A stretch of 13,211 nucleotides of DNA, taken from contig JAITCV010000201.1 in the NCBI GenBank assembly GCA_031282905.1, positions 1-13,211 on the forward strand, in the 5' to 3' direction. The translations under genes and the position numbers were made by a program. The notes under the pieces are model-generated. The model saw only the letters and a program-made list of their open reading frames with translations. It searched no databases and had not been told where the DNA came from. Origin of the DNA: Azoarcus sp. Its GTDB lineage: Bacteria > Pseudomonadota > Gammaproteobacteria > Burkholderiales > Rhodocyclaceae. Below, piece by piece: positions 1 to 7,555 of the stretch; position 1 is the stretch's first letter; each line of letters begins with the position of its first letter.

Positions 1-821
1 TCGCGGCAATCGAAGAGGAGCAAAAGGTCAAAGGGGTTGTAGACGGCTTCGCCGCGCCAGTTGTAGCCGTTGTACCAATGGCGGATCTTTTCCCTGTCCA
101 ATCCTTCGAGTTCAGGGGCAAAGACGGTATCCACATCGGCATCGGTATAGCCGCAAATATCGGAATATCCGGCATGAAGCGTGATGTCTTTCAGATTGTT
201 GAGGCCGGAAAAGATATTGACCTTGCTGAATTTTGAAACGCCGGTCAGAAAGGCGAATTTGATATGCGCGTCCTGATCCTTGATGACCGAATACAGATCG
301 CGCAAGCCGTCGCGCATTGCGCGGGCGAGATCGGGTTTGGTCAGGTTATCCAGAATCGGTTTGTCGTATTCGTCGACCAGCACGACCACGCGCTGGCCGA
401 ATTTGGCTTCGGCGTCTAGAATCAACTGGGAGAATTGCCCCGGGATGCTGGCATCTTCCAACGTCAGACCCAAACGCCGCGCATTTTGCTTGAGCAGTTC
501 GCGGATGCGCACGGCCAGTTCTTCCGCCCGTCCGCTGGAAATGCCCGCGCCGAAACTCAAGCGGATCACCGGATATTGGACGCTCCAATTCCATTTGTCG
601 TGGCAATACAAGCCCTGAAACAGGGCTTCATTGCCCGCGAACAATTCCGCCAGGGTATCCAAAAACAAGCTTTTACCGAAACGGCGCGGGCGGGAAAGAA
701 AATACGCTTTGCCTTCCCGAATCATGCGCAGGGCGAAGGCGGTCTTGTCGACGTAATAGCAGTCGTCCTCCCGGATTTCACGGAAGGTCTGGATGCCGAT
801 GGGCAGTTTCTTGCGCGACAT
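1..821 (-). CDS. AAA-ATPase-like protein with predicted PD-(D/E)XK nuclease C-terminus (5' part only)
   Basis: The reading frame is open from an ATG at 821 to the window edge, giving 273 residues and no stop, so the C-terminus is missing. The N-terminus reads MSRKKLPIGIQTFREIRED and continues with YYVDKT. A Walker A-like segment RPRRFGKS lies at about residues 44-51, and a Walker B-like VVVLVDEYD at about 145-153. Later come FLTGVSKFSKVNIFSGLNNL (about 191-210) and WYNGYNW with YNPF (about 249-264). These are hallmarks of the AAA-ATPase-like family (PF09820), whose members usually end in a DUF1703 PD-(D/E)XK nuclease-like domain. That domain would lie outside the window. Such genes occur in many copies in some genomes, and their function is not established. 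A perfect TATAAT lies at 854-859 on this strand with only a poor -35, and no strong ribosome binding site precedes the ATG. Family assignment is confident; the biological role is unknown. Confidence 0.85.
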   Translation of the reverse strand, partial: MSRKKLPIGIQTFREIREDDCYYVDKTAFALRMIREGKAYFLSRPRRFGKSLFLDTLAELFAGNEALFQGLYCHDKWNWSVQYPVIRLSFGAGISSGRAEELAVRIRELLKQNARRLGLTLEDASIPGQFSQLILDAEAKFGQRVVVLVDEYDKPILDNLTKPDLARAMRDGLRDLYSVIKDQDAHIKFAFLTGVSKFSKVNIFSGLNNLKDITLHAGYSDICGYTDADVDTVFAPELEGLDREKIRHWYNGYNWRGEAVYNPFDLLLLFDCR

Positions 822-913
822 GGCAGGCACACGGATTGGATGGAAATGCTGGAATTATAGCGCGCCGAACCTCACACCTGCGACCTGCGGGACAAGCGCT
901 GGCACTGGCAATG

Positions 914-933
914 AGGGGCCGCTTTGCGCCCCT
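914..933. terminator. GC-rich hairpin between the fkbM-type gene and the ATPase gene
   Basis: AGGGG at 914-918 pairs with CCCCT at 929-933, and CGC at 920-922 pairs with GCG at 926-928, with one bulged C at 919 and a TTT loop. It lies about 40 bases downstream of the methyltransferase stop codon. No T-run follows on either strand, so it may stabilise a 3' end or weakly terminate transcription rather than being a standard intrinsic terminator. Confidence 0.35.
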
Positions 934-975
934 GGATTGCCACGCCTCAGCCTCTACGAGGGCAATTGATTTGCT

Positions 976-1917
976 CTAAGCTTGAGCCTCGATCGTGGCG
1001 TAAAGCACGAAATCCGCGATCAGCGAGTTTTGGCGGCACCAGAAACGATAGCCGGGCACCATCTCCTTGATCATGCGCGGGATGACCCACATGTCCGACA
1101 GGCGGTGATAAAGACAAATCGCCAAGCGTGGTTTGTATTCGGTGATTATTCCGCGTGCGCCTTGTAGCACGTCGACTTCCGCGCCTTCCAGATCCATCTT
1201 GATGAAATCCGGTTTGACCGCGTTGTTGCGGCACCAGTTGTCCAGGGTGACGACGGGAACCTGGATGGGGGGCTGTCCCTGGTTTTGAACTTGTCCTTCG
1301 GCGACTAGACGCGCCGCGGGGCCGTAACCTTCCAGATTCATGGAGCCTTCCGTGGCGCCCAGGCCAATGGGCAGGGTGACGATGCGGCCTTGTCCATATT
1401 TCTGGTCATTGCGCCGCAGGCAATCGAGGTGCGCCGGGTGCGGCTCGAAGGAATATACGCGGCCAGCGCCCTGCCTGATCGCCCAAACCGCAGTATCGCC
1501 ACAATAAGCGCCGCAGTCCAAAAACACATCTCCTTCCCGTACCGTTACATTGTCGCCATAGCGATATTGTTCCAGCAGGAAGGATTGTATGTATCCCCAA
1601 ACGCCGGAATCTCCTTGTGGGAAATCCAGTTGCGGTACTTCCCCGCTCGCCAGCATGGTTTGCAGTCGTTGTTCCAATGCTTCCCATTCGGCGCGTTTGA
1701 TATTGCCTTCCGCATCTATCGCCAATTGGTCATTGTTGACGATTTGGCGAAATACCATATACGCCAGTCCGCGCCGATATTGTACGAGGCTTGCTTCATC
1801 CTCGAACCAGCGCTCGACGTCTTCGATTTCGTGGCATTGCCCGATCAGGGGGGCGGCTGTTCGGTTCAGCACGTAATCCAGCAATTGCCTGACCCGCTCC
1901 ATGGCGTAAACACTCAT
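976..1917 (-). CDS. FkbM family SAM-dependent methyltransferase
   Basis: A 313-residue protein. The SAM-binding motif is VFLDCGAYCGDTA (about 131-143), followed by an acidic residue in YSFEPHP (E158) that would bind the ribose. FIKMDLEGAEVDVLQGA (about 238-254) is the FkbM signature. A C-terminal ICLYHR segment with H271 matches the usual end of the fold. The first 100 or so residues form an extra helical region with no motif I recognise. FkbM enzymes O-methylate sugars, polyketides or other small molecules; the substrate here cannot be read from the sequence, and no glycan or polyketide genes adjoin it. The ATG at 1917 is supported by GGGAGG five bases upstream. The gene has its own predicted promoter and a leader made mostly of an octanucleotide repeat. 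An in-frame TGA at 1957-1959 shows that the repeat does not encode an N-terminal extension. Confidence 0.9.
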   Translation of the reverse strand: MSVYAMERVRQLLDYVLNRTAAPLIGQCHEIEDVERWFEDEASLVQYRRGLAYMVFRQIVNNDQLAIDAEGNIKRAEWEALEQRLQTMLASGEVPQLDFPQGDSGVWGYIQSFLLEQYRYGDNVTVREGDVFLDCGAYCGDTAVWAIRQGAGRVYSFEPHPAHLDCLRRNDQKYGQGRIVTLPIGLGATEGSMNLEGYGPAARLVAEGQVQNQGQPPIQVPVVTLDNWCRNNAVKPDFIKMDLEGAEVDVLQGARGIITEYKPRLAICLYHRLSDMWVIPRMIKEMVPGYRFWCRQNSLIADFVLYATIEAQA

Positions 1918-1967
1918 GACAGCCTCCCGAATGCGGGCGCGAATGAGCGGAGAAGATCATAAATTAT

Positions 1968-2050
1968 GCGTGGCTGCGTGGCTGCGTGGCTGCGTGGCTG
2001 CGTGGCTGCGTGGCTGCGTGGCTGCGTGGCTGCGTGGCTGCGTGGCTGCG
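1968..2050. repeat. Octanucleotide tandem repeat, 10 perfect copies plus 3 bases
   Basis: GCGTGGCT is repeated ten times without a mismatch from 1968 to 2047, followed by GCG at 2048-2050. On the methyltransferase strand the unit reads AGCCACGC. The array begins where transcription from the predicted fkbM promoter should start and ends 51 bases before the ATG, so it would form most of the 5' leader. Perfect short-unit arrays of this kind are prone to slipped-strand mispairing and often vary in copy number between cells. Confidence 0.97.
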
Positions 2051-2055
2051 CCTCC

Positions 2056-2083
2056 ATTATTTGAGCGCCAGATAAAAAGTCAA
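2056..2083 (-). promoter_or_regulatory. Predicted sigma-70 promoter of the FkbM-type gene
   Basis: On the minus strand the -35 is TTGACT (2078-2083, 5 of 6) and the -10 is AATAAT (2056-2061, 5 of 6), with a 16-base spacer. The expected start point, near 2049, coincides with the edge of the octanucleotide repeat. The promoter lies downstream of the rho terminator, which fits an independent transcription unit. Confidence 0.65.
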
Positions 2084-2165
2084 GCCTGCTTGTCATGCTT
2101 TGTTGTCTCCAATGATGATTTTCATCTTTCAGGGACATGAATTTGTTTCCCGATGGATGAAAGCG

Positions 2166-2195
2166 CAAAAAACCGCCTGGGGAGGTGGTTTTTTG
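2166..2195 (-). terminator. Intrinsic terminator of trxA-rho
   Basis: AACCGCCT (2171-2178) and AGGTGGTT (2183-2190) form an 8-bp stem with one wobble pair and a 4-base loop. Read on the rho strand it is followed by a run of T residues. It starts about 31 bases after the rho stop codon. A-runs and T-runs on both sides would allow it to work in both directions. Confidence 0.8.
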
Positions 2196-2220
2196 CATTT
2201 GATGGACTTTGTGAAATTTG

Positions 2221-3666
2221 TCAGCGTCCGGGACGCATGGCTTCGAAAAACTCGGCATTGCCTTTGGTTGCCTTTACCTTGTCGAGCAGGAATTCCATGG
2301 CGGCAATATCGTCCATGCCATAGAGCAGTTTCCGCAATATCCATACTCTTTGCAGGATGTCCGGCTTCATCAGCAATTCTTCGCGGCGGGTGCCGGAGCG
2401 ATTGACGTTGATGGCTGGATAGACCCGCTTTTCGGTCATGCGGCGGTCCAGGTGCAATTCCATGTTGCCGGTGCCCTTGAACTCTTCGTAGATCACGTCG
2501 TCCATGCGGCTGCCGGTTTCGATCAGCGTGGTGGCGAGGATGGTGAGCGAGCCGCCTTCTTCGATGTTGCGCGCCGCGCCGAAGAAACGCTTGGGCTTTT
2601 GCAGGGCGTTGGCATCCACGCCGCCAGTGAGCACCTTGCCGGAGGCGGGCACCACGATGTTGTAGGCGCGCGCCAGGCGGGTGAGCGAGTCGAGCAGGAT
2701 GACGACGTCCTTTTTGTGCTCGGTCAGGCGCTTGGCTTTCTCGATCACCATTTCGGCGACCTGGGTGTGGCGCGTCGGTGGTTCGTCGAAGGTGGAGGCC
2801 ACGACTTCGCCCTTGACCGAACGCTGCATTTCGGTGACTTCTTCCGGGCGCTCGTCGATCAGCAGGACGATGAGTTCGACGTCGGGATGGTTGGCGGTGA
2901 TCGCGTGCGCGATGTGTTGCAGCATCACCGTCTTGCCGCTCTTGGGCGGGGCGACGATCAGGCCGCGTTGTCCCTTGCCGATGGGCGCGATCATGTCGAT
3001 GATGCGGCTGGTGACGTTTTCCTCGCCGCGAATGTCGCGTTCGAGCCGCAGGCATTCGTCGGGGTGCAGCGGGGTGAGGTTTTCGAACAGGATCTTGTTC
3101 TTGCATTCTTCCGGCGGACGGCCGTTGATCTTGTCGAACTTGGTGAGGGCGAGATAACGCTCACCGTCTTTCGGAATGCGGATTTCGCCTTCGATGGTGT
3201 CGCCGGTGCGCAGGTTGAAACGCCGTATCTGCGAGGGCGAGACATAGATGTCCTCGGTGCCGGCCAGGTAGGAGGTGTCGGGCGAGCGCAGGAAGCCAAA
3301 GCCGTCGGGCAGGACTTCCAGCGCGCCGTAAGCACAGATCGGCACGCCTTTGCGTGCGCGGTTTTTCAGGATGGCGAAAACCAGATCCTGTTTTCGCAGG
3401 CGATTGGCGCCTTCGATTTCATCCGCGACCGCCATCTCCAGCAGCGCGCTGACGTGCAGCGCCTTGAGCTCGGCGAGATGTAATGCCGGAACGGTCGATT
3501 GAAGAGGGGAACCCGTGTTGTCGAACGATTCGTCGATGAAGTCGTCGTCCAGGGGGAGTCCGGGAAGGGGGGGATTACCGTCGCGGTGCCGGGGACTCCG
3601 GCGGCGGCCACGCTGCACACCGCGAGAACGGGCCTGAACGGATTCAGGCTTGGAGATTGCTGTCAA
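2221..3666 (-). CDS. rho: Transcription termination factor Rho with N-terminal extension
   Basis: Rho is the hexameric RNA helicase that ends transcription at Rho-dependent sites. With the TTG at 3666 as start the protein has 481 residues. Residues 63-481 align with the normal 419-420-residue Rho: HLAELKALHVSALLEMA at the N-domain, the primary RNA-binding region around GFGFLRSP, Walker A APPKSGKT (239-246), Walker B VVILLD (321-326), the Q-loop around LTGGVDANALQKPKRFFGAARN (positions 346-367), and the R-loop GTGNMELHLDRR (398-409). Where Rho normally starts with Met-His-Leu, the codon here is TTA. The gene must therefore start upstream, giving a basic stretch (QARSRGVQRGRRR) followed by an acidic one (LDDDFIDESFDN). 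Only TTG 3666 (overlapping the end of trxA by 23 bases) and GTG 3618 are available, because a TGA at 3676-3678 closes the frame. Neither has a good ribosome binding site. Function is certain; the start is not. Confidence 0.95.
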   Translation of the reverse strand: MTAISKPESVQARSRGVQRGRRRSPRHRDGNPPLPGLPLDDDFIDESFDNTGSPLQSTVPALHLAELKALHVSALLEMAVADEIEGANRLRKQDLVFAILKNRARKGVPICAYGALEVLPDGFGFLRSPDTSYLAGTEDIYVSPSQIRRFNLRTGDTIEGEIRIPKDGERYLALTKFDKINGRPPEECKNKILFENLTPLHPDECLRLERDIRGEENVTSRIIDMIAPIGKGQRGLIVAPPKSGKTVMLQHIAHAITANHPDVELIVLLIDERPEEVTEMQRSVKGEVVASTFDEPPTRHTQVAEMVIEKAKRLTEHKKDVVILLDSLTRLARAYNIVVPASGKVLTGGVDANALQKPKRFFGAARNIEEGGSLTILATTLIETGSRMDDVIYEEFKGTGNMELHLDRRMTEKRVYPAINVNRSGTRREELLMKPDILQRVWILRKLLYGMDDIAAMEFLLDKVKATKGNAEFFEAMRPGR

Positions 3667-3976
3667 TGAAGGAAGTCAGGTGAGATTTGGAAAGAGCGCC
3701 GACCGTGGTCGCCGCGACGTTGCCGTCCTTGAACAGCATCAGGGTGGGAATGTTGCGGATGCCGTATCTGGCCGGAGTCTCCTGATTTTCGTCGATATTG
3801 ATCTTGGCGATCTTGAGCTTGCCGACGTAATCCTTGGCGAGGTCATCGAGAAAGGGCGCGATCATCCGGCATGGGCCGCACCACTCGGCCCAATAGTCAA
3901 CCAGAACGGGGGTGGGCGACTGGAGCACTTCATTTTCGAAAGTGCTGTCAGTCACGTAATGGATATATTCACTCAT
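3644..3976 (-). CDS. trxA: Thioredoxin 1
   Basis: A 110-residue cytoplasmic thioredoxin, the usual family length. The active site is WCGPC at residues 32-36 within VDYWAEWCGPCRMIAPFLD, and the cis-proline is in RNIPTLMLFKDG (P77). It reduces disulfides in cytoplasmic proteins, including class Ia ribonucleotide reductase of the type encoded further right in this window. I chose the ATG at 3976 because MSEYIHYVTD matches the family N-terminus. The frame stays open upstream to about 4132, but that part is arginine/serine-rich and unlike thioredoxin. The ribosome binding site is weak. The gene sits directly upstream of rho, overlapping its possible TTG start, which is the conserved trxA-rho order of many proteobacteria and implies cotranscription. 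Confidence 0.96.
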   Translation of the reverse strand: MSEYIHYVTDSTFENEVLQSPTPVLVDYWAEWCGPCRMIAPFLDDLAKDYVGKLKIAKINIDENQETPARYGIRNIPTLMLFKDGNVAATTVGALSKSHLTSFIDSNLQA

Positions 3977-4354
3977 GGTGTCTTGTAAATTGATGGAAGG
4001 TTGCGAACCACTGCTGGGGAAGGCCGGAGAGTGGATACATGCTACATGCAAAAGCGGCACCGCGGAGGCGGCACCGTGAAGGCGCGCAGCCCGACTCTCG
4101 ATCGACCTTGTTGCGCGTGAAGCCATGCTCATCCGGTTGGATGCAGGCGCTGCGCTTGGTAGAAAGTTTTGCGAAGGTATGCGATGGCGTTCCTGTCGTC
4201 AAGGGGATGTTGCGGCGCGCGCGCCAAGATTTTTTCGGATTGTTGCGGGGATGCTTTTAAAAGATGAAAAACAAATATGTTGTCGAGATTTTGAATGCAT
4301 GCGGGCGTCCATGCTAGACTTGTGCCTCGGCTTGCGCCCAGATGAGGATTTTCC
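3977..4354. other. Divergent spacer between trxA and aroC
   Basis: No convincing gene is seen in these 378 bases. A weak minus-strand promoter candidate for trxA is TTGACG (4197-4202) and TACCTT (4174-4179) with a 17-base spacer. A 12-base perfect palindrome, GGCGCGCGCGCC, lies at 4214-4225. A 9-base direct repeat GCGGCACCG occurs at 4054-4062 and 4068-4076. The aroC promoter candidate is listed separately. Short open frames here have no recognisable content. Confidence 0.5.
4291..4320 (+). promoter_or_regulatory. Predicted promoter of aroC
   Basis: The -35 is TTGAAT (4291-4296) and the -10 is TAGACT (4315-4320), with an 18-base spacer and a start point near 4327. The gene follows after a short leader with GAGG at 4344-4347, seven bases before the ATG. 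The surrounding DNA is locally AT-rich. Confidence 0.45.
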
Positions 4355-5497
4355 ATGTCCGGCAATACCTTCGGTACCCTGTTTTGTGTCACCTCATTCG
4401 GCGAATCCCACGGCCCGGCGATCGGTTGCGTGGTCGATGGCTGTCCGCCTGGCCTGCCTTTGGCTGTCGCGGACATCCAGGCCGATCTCGACCGCAGAAA
4501 GCCCGGCACATCGCGTCATGTCACGCAGCGCCGTGAATCCGACGAGGTCGAGATTCTTTCCGGCGTGTTCGAAGGTCTGACGACGGGCACGCCGATCGCG
4601 CTGCTGATCCGCAACCGCGACCAGCGCTCCAATGATTACAGTGGCATCGCCGATACCTTTCGACCCGGTCATGCCGACTATTCATATTGGCAAAAATACG
4701 GTATCCGCGATCATCGTGGCGGCGGGCGTTCGTCCGCGCGCGAGACCGCGGTGCGGGTGGCAGCGGGCGCGATCGCCAAAAAATGGCTGGCGGCGCGTCA
4801 TGGGATCGTGATCCGGGGGTACATGGCGCGGCTTGGTTCGCTCGATATTCCCTTTGTATCCTGGGACGATTTGGCGGCGGACGGGAACGTGTTCTTCGCC
4901 CCCAACGCGGCCTTGCTGCCCGAGTTGGAGGCATGCATGGACGAGTTGCGCTGCGCGGGGGATTCGATCGGCGCGCGGATCAACGTCGTCGCCAGCGGCG
5001 TGCCGGTAGGGTGGGGCGAGCCGGTGTTCGACCGGCTGGATGCCGATATTGCCCATGCGATGATGGGGATCAACGCGGTCAAGGGGGTCGAGATTGGCGC
5101 GGGGTTCGCCGCCATCGCCCAGCGTGGTTCCGTGCATGGCGATGAACTTGGGCCGGACGGATTCCTGTCGAACAACGCGGGCGGCGTGCTGGGCGGGGTG
5201 TCTACGGGGCAGGATATTCTCGTCAGCCTGGCGATCAAGCCGACATCCAGTATTCGCATTGCCCGCCAGTCGATCGATCGCGCGGGCGCGGCAAGCACGG
5301 TGAGCACGGCAGGGCGTCACGACCCCTGCGTGGGCATCCGCGCCACGCCCGTGGCCGAGGCGATGCTGGCGCTGGTATTGATCGACCATGCGTTGCGCCA
5401 CCGCGCCCAATGCGCGGACGTGCGGACGACGACGCCGCGCATCGCCGGACTCGCGCCCAATGGGCGGCAGGCGACGCCCAGGATCGCATCGAAGTGA
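4355..5497 (+). CDS. aroC: Chorismate synthase
   Basis: This enzyme makes chorismate from 5-enolpyruvylshikimate-3-phosphate, the last shared step toward aromatic amino acids, folate and quinones. It needs reduced FMN. The 380-residue protein carries all three family signatures: FGESHGP (15-21), the long block from GHADYSYW (about 105) through RDHRGGGRSSARETA (to about 132), and GRHDPCVGIRATPVAEAM in the C-terminal third. FLSNNAGGVLGGVSTGQDI, before the third signature, is also typical. The length is slightly above the usual 360 or so because of a short extra tail. The start is supported by GAGG seven bases upstream and by the standard MSGNTFG N-terminus. It is transcribed away from trxA and stands without other aromatic-pathway genes. 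Confidence 0.97.
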   Translation: MSGNTFGTLFCVTSFGESHGPAIGCVVDGCPPGLPLAVADIQADLDRRKPGTSRHVTQRRESDEVEILSGVFEGLTTGTPIALLIRNRDQRSNDYSGIADTFRPGHADYSYWQKYGIRDHRGGGRSSARETAVRVAAGAIAKKWLAARHGIVIRGYMARLGSLDIPFVSWDDLAADGNVFFAPNAALLPELEACMDELRCAGDSIGARINVVASGVPVGWGEPVFDRLDADIAHAMMGINAVKGVEIGAGFAAIAQRGSVHGDELGPDGFLSNNAGGVLGGVSTGQDILVSLAIKPTSSIRIARQSIDRAGAASTVSTAGRHDPCVGIRATPVAEAMLALVLIDHALRHRAQCADVRTTTPRIAGLAPNGRQATPRIASK

Positions 5498-5676
5498 TAT
5501 TTATTTGGTATAACTCGCGCTGGTGCCGCGCAGGGCCACCGCGTCGCGCATGGCGGGAACTCTTTGCCGCCGCTCTGTCAAATCGTGCTCGGCGGGATGG
5601 CGGAAGTTTGACGCCTCTTGCGCGCCCGGCTACCCTTCGCCGCCTTTGTCCAAACCTTGCCAACAGGAAAAAAATC

Positions 5677-6084
5677 ATGATCCTCAAACCGCGATTCGCC
5701 ATCCTTGCCTTGTTCGTGTTCTTTGTCGCCGGTTGTGCGACGGTGAGCAATATTGGCAAGACACCCGAGGAAATCGTCGCTGCCCGCTCCACCGCGCGCT
5801 GGCAGGCCATCATCGGCAACGATTGGAAAACCGCCTATCAGTACACCACGCCGGCTTTTCGCGAAACCCTGCCCCAGGAGCAGTATCAGGGGTTCATCGG
5901 CGCCACCGTGATACGAAAGAGCGCCGAAGCCGTGAAGGTCAAGTGTGAAGAAGCGACCGCGTGCGATGTCACCGTGCGCATGGCTCATGAGCCCGTCATG
6001 ATCCGCGTCGGTGAGATCGTCAGTAACTTTCCCGAACGCTGGGTAGAGGTGGATGGAGAGTGGTACATCTACCACCGCCGCTGA
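5677..6084 (+). CDS. Small predicted lipoprotein of unknown function
   Basis: A 135-residue protein with a short basic N-terminus, a hydrophobic segment (residues 7-18) and a lipobox VAGC whose cysteine is residue 20. It should be lipid-modified and anchored in the cell envelope. The mature part begins ATVSNIGKTPEEIVAAR and contains WQAIIGNDWKTAYQYTTPAFRETLP, which recalls small NTF2-like folds. It ends WVEVDGEWYIYHRR. Two cysteines (C90 and C96) could form a disulfide. I recognise no named family. The ATG at 5677 was chosen because it follows AGGAAA at good spacing and gives a proper signal sequence; the frame is open further upstream but contains no signal. A TATAAC at 5509-5514 just after aroC could belong to its promoter, without a clear -35. 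A strong terminator follows the gene. Confidence 0.85.
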   Translation: MILKPRFAILALFVFFVAGCATVSNIGKTPEEIVAARSTARWQAIIGNDWKTAYQYTTPAFRETLPQEQYQGFIGATVIRKSAEAVKVKCEEATACDVTVRMAHEPVMIRVGEIVSNFPERWVEVDGEWYIYHRR

Positions 6085-6106
6085 TCCCTCGGCTTGTTCT
6101 CCCACG

Positions 6107-6138
6107 AAAAGCCCATCCAGTGTCTGGATGGGCTTTTT
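6107..6138 (+). terminator. Intrinsic terminator after the lipoprotein gene
   Basis: GCCCATCCAG (6111-6120) and CTGGATGGGC (6124-6133) form a perfect 10-bp stem with a TGT loop. The stem is preceded by AAAA and followed by TTTTT. This is a textbook intrinsic terminator and would work in both directions. It separates the lipoprotein gene from the adaptor gene. Confidence 0.92.
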
Positions 6139-6224
6139 GTTCTTTCTTCATACCAAAGTTTTAGCGCATCCTGGCCGATAATCCGATATCCTGAAGAAAT
6201 CCACTTTACCGCCATAGTCCGCAA

Positions 6225-7316
6225 ATGTCCTTTCGTCATCCGCTTCTCGTTGTCCTGTGCGTCGCCGGTCTGGCTGGTCTGGGCGTCCATGCGTGGCGCG
6301 CCAACGGCGCCGCGCCGGCCCCGGCAACGAAAGATGCCGTCGCGCCGGGCGCAGCGCGGCCCGTGTTGGTGGAAGTGGCGGCGGTGGCGGCGCGAACGGT
6401 CATCGACGATGTCGCGGCGGTGGGAACGCTGGTTTCCAATCAATCGGTCGTCCTGCATCCGGAAGTGGCCGGGCGCGTGGCGACGATCCGTTTCCGGGAC
6501 GGCAGTGCCGTCCGTCACGGAGCGGTGTTGATCGAACTCGATTCCGCTGTGCAGCAGGCCGAATTGCAGCAGGCCAAGGCCGAATTGATGTTGGCCGAGG
6601 CCAACGCCCGCCGTGTCGAGGATCTTTTCAAAGGCAAGTTCGTCAGCAGCAGCGCGCGCGACGAAGCCGCTTCCCGGCTCGAAGTGGCGCGCGCCTCGGT
6701 GGCGCTGGCGCAGGCGCGGTTGGAGCGCACCCGCATCCGCGCGCCCTTCGATGGCATCGTCGGCATCCGCAAGGTCAATGTCGGCGATTACGTCCGGGAT
6801 AGCGACGCGCTCGTCAACATCGAGGACATCGCCACGCTCAAACTCGATTTCCGCTTGCCCGAGCTCTATCTCGGACGCCTCGCGCCGGGGCAGGCGCTGG
6901 AAGTGACCAGCGACGTGCTACCGGACGTCGTTTTTCCCGCCACGATCGATGCCATCGATCCCATGGTCGACGCCGAGGGCAGGGCGGTGTTGTTGCGCGC
7001 CCGTCTTGCCAATGACAAAGAGCGTCTGCGGCCCGGCGTGTTCGCGCGGGTGAGGGTGCTCGTCGACCGGCGCGACGATGTGTTGCTGGTGCCGGAGACG
7101 GCGCTGATCCCCGCGCCCGGCCAGACGCAGTTCGTCTACCGCGTCGAGGATGGCCACGCACGCCGGGTCGAAGTGAAGACCGGCGCTCGCCGCGCCGCCG
7201 AAGTCGAAGTGGTCCAAGGGCTGGCACCGGGCGACCGCATCGTGATCGCGGGCCAGCTCAAACTGCGCGACGGCGCGCCGGTGATGACGGCGGCTGACCG
7301 GGGTGGCGACGGTTGA
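6225..7316 (+). CDS. RND/HlyD-type periplasmic adaptor (membrane fusion) protein
   Basis: A 363-residue adaptor that would link an inner-membrane RND pump to an outer-membrane channel. An N-terminal hydrophobic segment (residues 6-20) anchors or exports it. The two lipoyl half-motifs are HPEVAGRVATIRFRDGSAVRHGAVLIELD (positions 78-106) and RIRAPFDGIVGIRKVNVGDYV (about 170-190). Between them is an alpha-helical hairpin rich in A, E, Q and L with LFKGKFVSSSARDEA. A beta-barrel domain (about 208-280) and a membrane-proximal domain starting VLLVPETALIP (about 287) follow. The closest general type is the MdtA/AcrA group. Unusually, no RND permease or outer-membrane channel gene follows: the next gene is nrdB on the opposite strand. 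The ribosome binding site is weak, and a GATAAT at about 6176-6181 could be a -10. Substrate unknown. Confidence 0.9.
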   Translation: MSFRHPLLVVLCVAGLAGLGVHAWRANGAAPAPATKDAVAPGAARPVLVEVAAVAARTVIDDVAAVGTLVSNQSVVLHPEVAGRVATIRFRDGSAVRHGAVLIELDSAVQQAELQQAKAELMLAEANARRVEDLFKGKFVSSSARDEAASRLEVARASVALAQARLERTRIRAPFDGIVGIRKVNVGDYVRDSDALVNIEDIATLKLDFRLPELYLGRLAPGQALEVTSDVLPDVVFPATIDAIDPMVDAEGRAVLLRARLANDKERLRPGVFARVRVLVDRRDDVLLVPETALIPAPGQTQFVYRVEDGHARRVEVKTGARRAAEVEVVQGLAPGDRIVIAGQLKLRDGAPVMTAADRGGDG

Positions 7317-7555
7317 AGCGTGCTTCACGGCAAATTTGAACTGCGGCACGCGCGGACCCCGCCGCCACCTCGAGGACGGAAAAACGGACAGGAAAAACTT
7401 CCCGAACGCCATTGCCTGCGGAATTCCGTATCGCAATGACGGTCAAGCTATCCGGCCCTGGAGCGGGGTAACAAATGAATATGTGCAATGAACTACATGC
7501 CTCCCGGCTCGGCGCTATCGTTTCGTTCCTCCCACGGCGAATGCGCGTTTTTCGC

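Noticed and set aside
1968..2050. CRISPR array
   Set aside because: The units are only 8 bp, directly adjacent and without unique spacers. It is a simple tandem repeat.
1914..2258. 114-codon minus-strand frame through the octanucleotide repeat, ending with a TGA that overlaps the methyltransferase ATG
   Set aside because: The ATGA overlap hinted at translational coupling that would depend on repeat number. However, all its start codons lie upstream of the predicted transcription start (the nearest ATG is inside the -10), and much of it spans the rho terminator. It is probably not translated.
2218..3483. 421-codon open frame on the + strand opposite rho
   Set aside because: Antisense to the fully conserved rho gene, with no recognisable motif. 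It is explained by codon bias.
3977..4132. N-terminal extension of thioredoxin to 162 residues
   Set aside because: The added 52 residues are unlike any thioredoxin, and the 110-residue form from ATG 3976 has the standard length and N-terminus.
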